The notes under the pieces were generated by a model that was not told the origin of the DNA, did no database searches, and saw only the letters and a list, made by a program, of their open reading frames with translations. The position numbers and the translations under genes are program-made. Below are positions 30,871-35,951 of a DNA stretch of 35,951 nt, piece by piece. Each line of letters starts with the position of its first letter. Positions within the stretch are counted from its first letter, which is position 1. The stretch is from Peptococcaceae bacterium (GTDB taxonomy: Bacteria > Bacillota > Dehalobacteriia > UBA4068 > JAAVYR01): the NCBI GenBank assembly GCA_022791255.1, contig JAAVYR010000021.1, positions 1 through 35,951 of the forward strand, read 5' to 3'.

Positions 30871-32074
30871 TCTCATTTATGACCGAACCCTAGTAGATGT
30901 AGATAATAAGACTCTAAAAGGTCATTGGGCGGCAGAAGATTTAAACCGTATTGAGGAATGGACTTTGTTCTTAAAGGAAAAACTGGCAGAATGTGGATAT
31001 CTTGTTAAATATACGCCTCCTACAAGGCAACAGAGAACAAGTAGGATGAATTTTACTTATACGGGCAAGGTAGAAAAGTTTGTAACACCTGGCGAGGCGG
31101 CATACACTTTTACTCTTTGGGGGGCCGGTGGCGGTCGGGGTTCTTGTACATCATCAGCTGATACCAATATAGGAGGCCGCGGCGCTAAGATGGTCTACAC
31201 CAGAGAGTTGCCAGGTGGGACAGTTTTACATATTTTAGCCGGTGGTAAAGGAACTATTACCAATAATGGTATTGTAGCTGATGGTATTGTAGATGCTTGT
31301 GCCGGCGGCGGTGGTGGTATGTCTGCCGTATTCCGAGAAATCCCCAAAATCACAGATGAGAGATATCAGTTTGAAAAAGACGGTATCTATCTAGAGCCTC
31401 TAGTAATAGCAGCTGGTGGTGGCGGTGGTAACGATAGTATTGCTCAAGGTGTCTTTACACCAGGCATTGATGGTAAGGCTAGTCATTACATTCATCCAAA
31501 CAACTTTAGGCCCTATGATACTGCTGCTTTTGATCCTAAATATTCTAAAACAACGACATCAACCTTAGGAATAATGCAATTTATAAAGTACGATGGATCT
31601 GGTATTTTTTTTACGAGACACCTGACAGGCCAAGGTGGTTTTGGTTGTGGTGGTGCTAAAAATAACGGTCCATCGGCTGGTGGCGGCTGGTGTTTTGACA
31701 TAGATGTCGGCGGTGTTAATAGTTGGTGTGTTGATGATACTGCAGTTGGTTCAGATGGTATACGCGGTGCTGCTGTCAATGGCGCGGTGAGGATTGATTT
31801 TGTAAATAATTTTTGGACAAGAGAAGATTTCCCTATTAAGCCGGAAATAGATAGGATACGCTCGAATATCTTTAGGCTAAAAACGGGGTTTTATAATATC
31901 CCAACTTATAAAGCGTTCCCAACAGTTGCAACTTTTGTAAATTGGCAACATGCGAATGCTATGGAATGGAATTTAGACCAGATATATCAATGGCTAGAAG
32001 CTATGGTGAAAGGCTTTCAATTTCGAGAAGCCAATACAATTTTTATGGAAGCGGGAGGTGTGTTTAACCGATGA
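30851..32074 (+). CDS. Tail fibre/receptor-binding protein with ALK/LTK-like glycine-rich domain
   Basis: A 407-aa protein; ATG at 30851 (MEQPLSNLIYDRT) overlaps the previous gene. Residues 1-60 are a helical tail-attachment segment. Residues about 66-315 form a glycine-rich domain: YTFTLWGAGGGRGSC, GAKMVYTRELPGGTVLHILA, GGKG, DACAGGGGGMSAVF, PLVIAAGGGGG, GQGGFGCGGA and SAGGGW. The same order of motifs (AAGGKG, ILVGQ-EDACPGG, GGGGATYVF, LLVAAGGGG) is known from the extracellular domain of vertebrate ALK/LTK receptors. The C-terminus is helical and aromatic. It probably binds a cell-surface ligand. Confidence 0.78.
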   Translation: MEQPLSNLIYDRTLVDVDNKTLKGHWAAEDLNRIEEWTLFLKEKLAECGYLVKYTPPTRQQRTSRMNFTYTGKVEKFVTPGEAAYTFTLWGAGGGRGSCTSSADTNIGGRGAKMVYTRELPGGTVLHILAGGKGTITNNGIVADGIVDACAGGGGGMSAVFREIPKITDERYQFEKDGIYLEPLVIAAGGGGGNDSIAQGVFTPGIDGKASHYIHPNNFRPYDTAAFDPKYSKTTTSTLGIMQFIKYDGSGIFFTRHLTGQGGFGCGGAKNNGPSAGGGWCFDIDVGGVNSWCVDDTAVGSDGIRGAAVNGAVRIDFVNNFWTREDFPIKPEIDRIRSNIFRLKTGFYNIPTYKAFPTVATFVNWQHANAMEWNLDQIYQWLEAMVKGFQFREANTIFMEAGGVFNR

Positions 32075-33432
32075 AAGATAGATTACCAACACCGGGAAAA
32101 GAAAATCGAGTACGCATTCGACAAGATGATGGACAGGTGGTAGAAGGTGTTTTAGAATGTGCAGATGAGGCAACACAATCAGGAAGCACTTACTGTAAGG
32201 CAAATGTGTTGCCGGATGATGTTTGCGATTACCTGACGCTGGATAAAAAAGAAGCAGAGCCAAAGGACGCCTTTTTATCGTTGGAACCGGCAAAAATTCA
32301 ATTTACCAATGTAACAACAACAGACCGGGTAAAAAAAGATAATATTGCAACACCGTTAAGTGCAGCGAGATATGAATTGGCTGCTGCAACTGTGGGAAAT
32401 TATGCGCTATTTGCGGGCGGAATAAACAGTGCGTATTCACGGGTGAATACGCTTGATATCTACAACGCTAGCTTAGTAAGAAATAGTTCAAAAATCATAT
32501 ATGATAGTTGTTCGGGTTTGTGCGGTGTATCTTCAGACAATTATGCCTTATTTGCAGGGGGGCGAGGGGAAAATGATAGTAATGGGCACGCCGTCTATAT
32601 AGATACTGTTAACGCCTTTGATGCTAGCTTGACCAGAACGCTGGCAGCTGATTTAACTAAAGCGAGAGAGAATGCAGCAGGGGCAAGTATAGGCGGCTAT
32701 ATCCTATTTGCTGGTGGTGAGAGCTCAACAGATATAGTAGAAGCATATAATGCTAACCTGACTAAGGTCTCTGTACCGTCCTTAAGTAGTAAAAGGCGCC
32801 GTGCTTCGGGGGGAAGTAATCATAATTATGCTTTATTTTCTGGCAGTTCTACAGTAGATACTTATAATAGCAGTCTTACTAGGGGGGTAGCAGAGCCATT
32901 AAGAATAGCAACAGATGATAAATTACCTACTGCAACGATTGGTGGCTATGTACTGCTCTGTAATGGTCATACATCCACTATGAACATTGACGCCTATGAT
33001 GGGAACTTAACTAAGACACTTCCTACAGAGTTAAGCCAGGCAAGAACTAGGCTTACAGCAACGGCTATAAATAATTATGCTTTATTTGGCGGCGGTGCCA
33101 CCTATGCTACTGTAGATGCTTATAATGCTAGTTTAGTAAGAAGTATGCCAACAGCATTAAGTCAAGCAAGAAGGGATTTGGCGGCGGCAGCTGTTGGAAA
33201 ATATGGTTTATTTGCCGGTGGTTCAAACGGCAATAGTATTTTTGATACCGTAGATGTATATGAAGCGGTTGTATCCGAAATCTCCATCCCGCCATATAGC
33301 AAATACTACTTTGCCGGTGTGACCAATGGAGAAGAACAAACCATCAAGGGGAAGGATATTGTCAGTGGTGTCCCTTTGACCGGATATATTAAGAAAATAA
33401 CGGAACTAAGCGGTAGAATAACCGTAAATTAA
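32071..33432 (+). CDS. Kelch-like beta-propeller tail protein
   Basis: A 453-aa protein. After a 110-residue N-terminal part it carries seven repeats of about 45 residues with core (V/I)GxYxLFAGG followed by VDAYNASLxR: repeats begin near VGNYALFAGG, SDNYALFAGG, IGGYILFAGG, NHNYALFSGS, IGGYVLLCNG, INNYALFGGG and VGKYGLFAGG. Seven is the count for a closed beta-propeller. The C-terminal 60 residues (SKYYFAGVTNGEEQTIKGKD) close the domain. Likely a tail-associated adhesion protein binding glycans or proteins. It shares an ATGA overlap with the previous gene. Confidence 0.8.
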   Translation: MKDRLPTPGKENRVRIRQDDGQVVEGVLECADEATQSGSTYCKANVLPDDVCDYLTLDKKEAEPKDAFLSLEPAKIQFTNVTTTDRVKKDNIATPLSAARYELAAATVGNYALFAGGINSAYSRVNTLDIYNASLVRNSSKIIYDSCSGLCGVSSDNYALFAGGRGENDSNGHAVYIDTVNAFDASLTRTLAADLTKARENAAGASIGGYILFAGGESSTDIVEAYNANLTKVSVPSLSSKRRRASGGSNHNYALFSGSSTVDTYNSSLTRGVAEPLRIATDDKLPTATIGGYVLLCNGHTSTMNIDAYDGNLTKTLPTELSQARTRLTATAINNYALFGGGATYATVDAYNASLVRSMPTALSQARRDLAAAAVGKYGLFAGGSNGNSIFDTVDVYEAVVSEISIPPYSKYYFAGVTNGEEQTIKGKDIVSGVPLTGYIKKITELSGRITVN

Positions 33433-33445
33433 GGAGGAAATAAAC

Positions 33446-33802
33446 ATGAGTAGATATGCAATTTGGAACAAACAAGACCCAATTATTACCCCAATCGGGG
33501 AAGTATTAACAGCAGCGCAATGGAAGGAACGATACCCGGTAGCGGCACTGGACAGCATCAAAGTGGTATGTGCCGGCGGGGAGATTAATGGTGCATTCTT
33601 TGGTACCCTTGGCCAAATGGTAGAAATGTATAGTAATCAAGGTTGCGATTTCTCTAGTTGCGTAACAGATGAAGAAAAGCTGGCAGCCATTGAAGCATTT
33701 GAAGAGGAAATGAATAAGCCCAATGATATGCCATCTGCAGAAGAACGCATTGCTGCAGCGATGGAATACCAAGTGATGGCAAGTTTGCCGGATGCTGAAT
33801 AA
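33446..33802 (+). CDS. Tail-region accessory protein
   Basis: A 118-aa protein (MSRYAIWNKQDPIITPIGEV, then TAAQWKERYPVA and FGTLGQMVEMYSNQGCDFS) with an acidic helical C-terminus, of a type often seen beside XkdX in Clostridia prophages. Strong RBS AAGGAGG. Function unknown. Confidence 0.65.
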   Translation: MSRYAIWNKQDPIITPIGEVLTAAQWKERYPVAALDSIKVVCAGGEINGAFFGTLGQMVEMYSNQGCDFSSCVTDEEKLAAIEAFEEEMNKPNDMPSAEERIAAAMEYQVMASLPDAE

Positions 33803-33818
33803 GAAAGGAGAAATAGAA

Positions 33819-33953
33819 ATGAATTTTGCAACCATTAAACGAAACTATGATAAAGGCTTATGGTCTCTGGCTATGGTGAAAATGGCGGTAAGAAAAGGAA
33901 TACTTACCCAAAAGGAATACAAGGAGATTACGAGCAAAACCTATACGAACTAA
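33819..33953 (+). CDS. XkdX-like small tail protein
   Basis: A 44-aa protein (MNFATIKRNYDKGLWSLAMV then KMAVRKGILTQKEYKEITSK) matching the short XkdX family encoded at the end of tail modules in Bacillota phages. RBS AAAGGAG. Its role is not defined. Confidence 0.8.
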   Translation: MNFATIKRNYDKGLWSLAMVKMAVRKGILTQKEYKEITSKTYTN

Positions 33954-34039
33954 AAATTTCAGGGAAAATCTGGAAAATAGGACTATAATAAAATTGTTAC
34001 TCGGTTATTTTTTGACAGAATAAGAAAGGGGACTTTAAG

Positions 34040-35188
34040 ATGAAAGAAAAACAAGATGTAACGATGGAAAATGTAACAACTGAAGCAGCACAAGTACATA
34101 CATTAGATGGGGCTGGTAACGCTTGGTTTGCCGGTGATGTATCTGCTGGGGCTGACCATAATCCTTTGGCTATGGCCAATCTAACCAATGTAGGAAATGC
34201 CACATTTAAGGCAAAGGCAGATGAGGCCGGTGTTGGCGGCGGTGGAGTGCGCACTTGCAGATTTGTTATTGGTACCTCTACTGCTGGTTGGACGGCTGCA
34301 GATTGCGATTATCTTTGTGATGGTGTAGATGACCAGGTAGAAATTCAAGCGGCTATTGACGCGTTGCCAGATGGTGGTGGTGAAATTGTTATTTTGGGTG
34401 GGACATATAATACCACGAATGAAATTATTATTAATAGAGATAATGTTGCTTTGATTGGAAATGGAAATGCTACCGTTTTAAAAAGAATTACTATAGACAA
34501 TGAAGATGATGAGGCTACTTTAATAAAAATTGATAATGGAAAAAATAATATTATAAAAAGGCTAACAATAGATGGCTATTCTTTGGGAGATGGAAGATAT
34601 ACTGGAGGAATTGCAATTTTAAATAATAGTTCCAAAAATATCATCACAGAAAATATTGTTCTTAACAATAAGGGCAGCGATATAATGATAAAAAATAGTA
34701 GTAATAATATTATTGAAAAGAACCTTTGCTATAGAAATCTTGATCCCTTCCGTGGCTATAATATTCAGGTGTATTTAAGTGAAGATAATATAATTGCAAA
34801 TAATATTATTGAGGGTGCTGCAGTAGGTATTGCGCTAGAGGCAAAATCAAAGACAAATAATATTTCAGGAAATTCCTGCATCAATAATACGATGTATGGT
34901 ATATGTTCATATTATGCTTCACTAAACACTATTTCCAATAATACTGTTAAGAATTGTAGCGGTGTTGCCATAGACATAAAGGGTGTGAGTGAAAAAAATA
35001 TCATAATTGGAAATAATTGTATAAAGGGATCAGGAGTCTCATCCGATTACGATAGCACTCAATACACAATTTTATTAGAAGTTTCTGTTAAATTTAATTT
35101 AATTTCTAATAATATAATTATGGGCAAAAATTATGTAGATAAAAGTACAAATAGTACCAATGAATTTATTGGCAACAAGTTTGAATAA
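34040..35188 (+). CDS. Right-handed beta-helix tail spike-like protein
   Basis: A 382-aa protein. Residues 1-70 include VHTLDGAGNAWFAGDVSAGA, a virion-attachment motif common in phage fibres. Residues about 85-120 begin the fold (CDGVDDQVEIQAAIDALPDG and GGEIVILGGTYNT). After residue 130 there are many PbH1/NosD-type coils of about 22 residues with N-x-I and NNxI ladders (SSKNIITENIVLNN, SSNNIIEKNLC, SEDNIIANNII). The coding region is much more AT-rich than its neighbours, suggesting recent acquisition. It may bind or degrade surface polysaccharide, but no catalytic residues can be pointed to. RBS AAGAAAGGGG. Confidence 0.82.
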   Translation: MKEKQDVTMENVTTEAAQVHTLDGAGNAWFAGDVSAGADHNPLAMANLTNVGNATFKAKADEAGVGGGGVRTCRFVIGTSTAGWTAADCDYLCDGVDDQVEIQAAIDALPDGGGEIVILGGTYNTTNEIIINRDNVALIGNGNATVLKRITIDNEDDEATLIKIDNGKNNIIKRLTIDGYSLGDGRYTGGIAILNNSSKNIITENIVLNNKGSDIMIKNSSNNIIEKNLCYRNLDPFRGYNIQVYLSEDNIIANNIIEGAAVGIALEAKSKTNNISGNSCINNTMYGICSYYASLNTISNNTVKNCSGVAIDIKGVSEKNIIIGNNCIKGSGVSSDYDSTQYTILLEVSVKFNLISNNIIMGKNYVDKSTNSTNEFIGNKFE

Positions 35189-35270
35189 TAGTTAATTTGT
35201 TATGGTCCTTGAGAGAGCCCATGCAAATAAACCAATTTGTTTTACAAAAACATAGAAAAACAGGTAAAAG

Positions 35271-35343
35271 AAAACACCTGCTATCCCGGCTAAAATAAAG
35301 CGTTCTAAGCATTGTATTTTAGGGATGGCAGGTGTTTTTATAT
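35271..35343 (+). terminator. Large hairpin terminator before the holin
   Basis: Arms 35271-35287 and 35322-35338 pair over 17 bp (including one U-G), then TAAAATA/TATTTTA after a GGC bulge, with a 17-base loop, followed by a T run. The holin RBS comes after it. The lysis genes therefore need readthrough or another promoter. Confidence 0.75.
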
Positions 35344-35364
35344 GGAGAAAAGGAGAGGATTTTA

Positions 35365-35781
35365 TTGAGAGAAGGATTTTGTAGTTTATTCGGAGCAGCA
35401 GGCGCTGTTATTTCTTATTTATTTGGAGGGTGGGATACTGCTATGATTACCTTACTTATCTTTATGGGCATTGATTATGTTTGCGGCTTGACTGTAGCCG
35501 GTATCTTTAAAAATTCTCCTAAAACAGAAAGCGGTGCCTTGGAGTCCCGCGCCGGCTGGAAAGGGTTATGCCGAAAAGGTGTCACCCTTTTAATTGTCTT
35601 AGTAGCCTATCGGTTAGATTTAGTTATGGGGACGACGGTGGTGAAGGATGGCGTTGTCATTGCCTTCCTGGTGAATGAGGTTATCAGTATTATTGAAAAC
35701 GCTGGCCTAATGGGCGTTCCCATTCCTGCCGTTGTTACCAACGCTATCGATATGTTAAATAAAAAGGCAGGTGATAAATAA
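35365..35781 (+). CDS. Phage holin, toxin-secretion/phage-lysis family
   Basis: A 138-aa protein from the TTG at 35365 (REGFCSLFGAAGAVISYLFG), with AAAGGAGAGG upstream; the longer GTG start at 35332 falls inside the terminator hairpin. Hydrophobic segments at about residues 7-22, 26-50 and 73-95 or beyond, with the family motif GIDYVCGLTVAGIFKNSPKT and ESRAGWKGLCRKG. Makes the membrane lesion that releases or activates the endolysin. Its stop shares one base with the next ATG. Confidence 0.9.
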   Translation: MREGFCSLFGAAGAVISYLFGGWDTAMITLLIFMGIDYVCGLTVAGIFKNSPKTESGALESRAGWKGLCRKGVTLLIVLVAYRLDLVMGTTVVKDGVVIAFLVNEVISIIENAGLMGVPIPAVVTNAIDMLNKKAGDK

Positions 35782-35951
35782 TGACTTTACCATATGAAGG
35801 GAAAATCCGAGTCACCAAACTCTATGGCACACCACCGCCCAAAGGCTTTACCTATGCGGCCGGCAAGCATAGCGGTATGGACCTGGTAGGAGTGAATAAC
35901 AAGAATGTGCGAGCCATTGCAGCAGGGACGGTTATCCGTTCCGGTTATGAC
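35781..35951 (+). CDS. M23-type endolysin, 3' end beyond the window
   Basis: 57 codons are visible. The opening MTLPYEGKIRVTKLYGTPPP, then GKHSGMDLVG (H and D of the LytM/M23 zinc site) and AIAAGTVIRSGYD, is the classic start of an M23 peptidase domain. The gene would encode the phage lysin, cutting peptidoglycan cross-bridges. It overlaps the holin stop by one base (TAATG). Confidence 0.85.
   Translation, partial: MTLPYEGKIRVTKLYGTPPPKGFTYAAGKHSGMDLVGVNNKNVRAIAAGTVIRSGYD

Noticed and set aside
30851-33432. Diversity-generating retroelement target in the tail genes
   Set aside because: No reverse transcriptase or template repeat is present in the window.
35189-35270. A gene or promoter between the beta-helix gene and the terminator hairpin
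   Set aside because: No ORF with an RBS and no convincing -35/-10 pair were seen.

Overview
The window holds the chromosome of a spore-forming Bacillota (Clostridia or a sporulating Negativicutes) followed by most of a siphovirus-type prophage. The host call rests on a sleB-ypeB spore germination pair, strong AGGAGG-type ribosome binding sites, frequent TTG/GTG starts and canonical TTGACA/TATAAT promoters.

Host part (1-7267). Two large glycine-rich surface proteins come first. The first is cut by the window edge. The second appears to have a frameshift in its signal peptide. A WG-repeat lipoprotein follows. It converges through a shared terminator on the leftward sleB-ypeB pair. Then come tRNA-Cys(GCA) and tRNA-Leu(UAA), with their own promoter and terminator. 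The tRNA-Leu 3' end is the likely phage attachment site.

Lysogeny module (7268-12000, mostly leftward). It contains a tyrosine integrase, an exonuclease-BRCT fusion, an ImmA-like metallopeptidase with a membrane segment and a C-terminal zinc module, and a CI-like repressor. The repressor diverges from a Cro-like gene across a switch with three matching operators; a fourth, perfect operator lies inside the Cro-like gene's 3' end. Between the integrase and the exonuclease lies a gene-free stretch with a predicted small RNA and alternative inverted repeats.

Early rightward module (12025-19240). Small regulators and coiled-coil proteins come first, then a replication group: an NGO0469/DUF669-like protein, an HNHc nuclease, a DnaD-type replisome organiser with six 12-bp iterons inside its gene, a probable helicase loader, and RusA. 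Zn-finger proteins, a duplicated-domain pair, an AntA/KilA-C antirepressor and an ArpU/DUF1492 late regulator close the module.

Late module (19243-35951). An unusual promoter (two perfect tandem 10-mers upstream of an extended -10) is followed within about 30 nt by a strong terminator. Next come HNH, a probable cos site, and HK97-type packaging and head genes (TerS, TerL, portal, protease, capsid). The tail genes follow, including a gpG/gpGT -1 frameshift on T TTT TTT and a short tape measure. Three different adhesion-like proteins come after these: an ALK/LTK-like glycine-rich domain, a seven-bladed kelch-like propeller and a beta-helix. XkdX, a holin and the start of an M23 endolysin end the window. 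The right attachment site is beyond the window.

No CRISPR array, insertion sequence, rRNA or reverse transcriptase was seen. All functional calls come from reading the sequence by eye; no database search was run.
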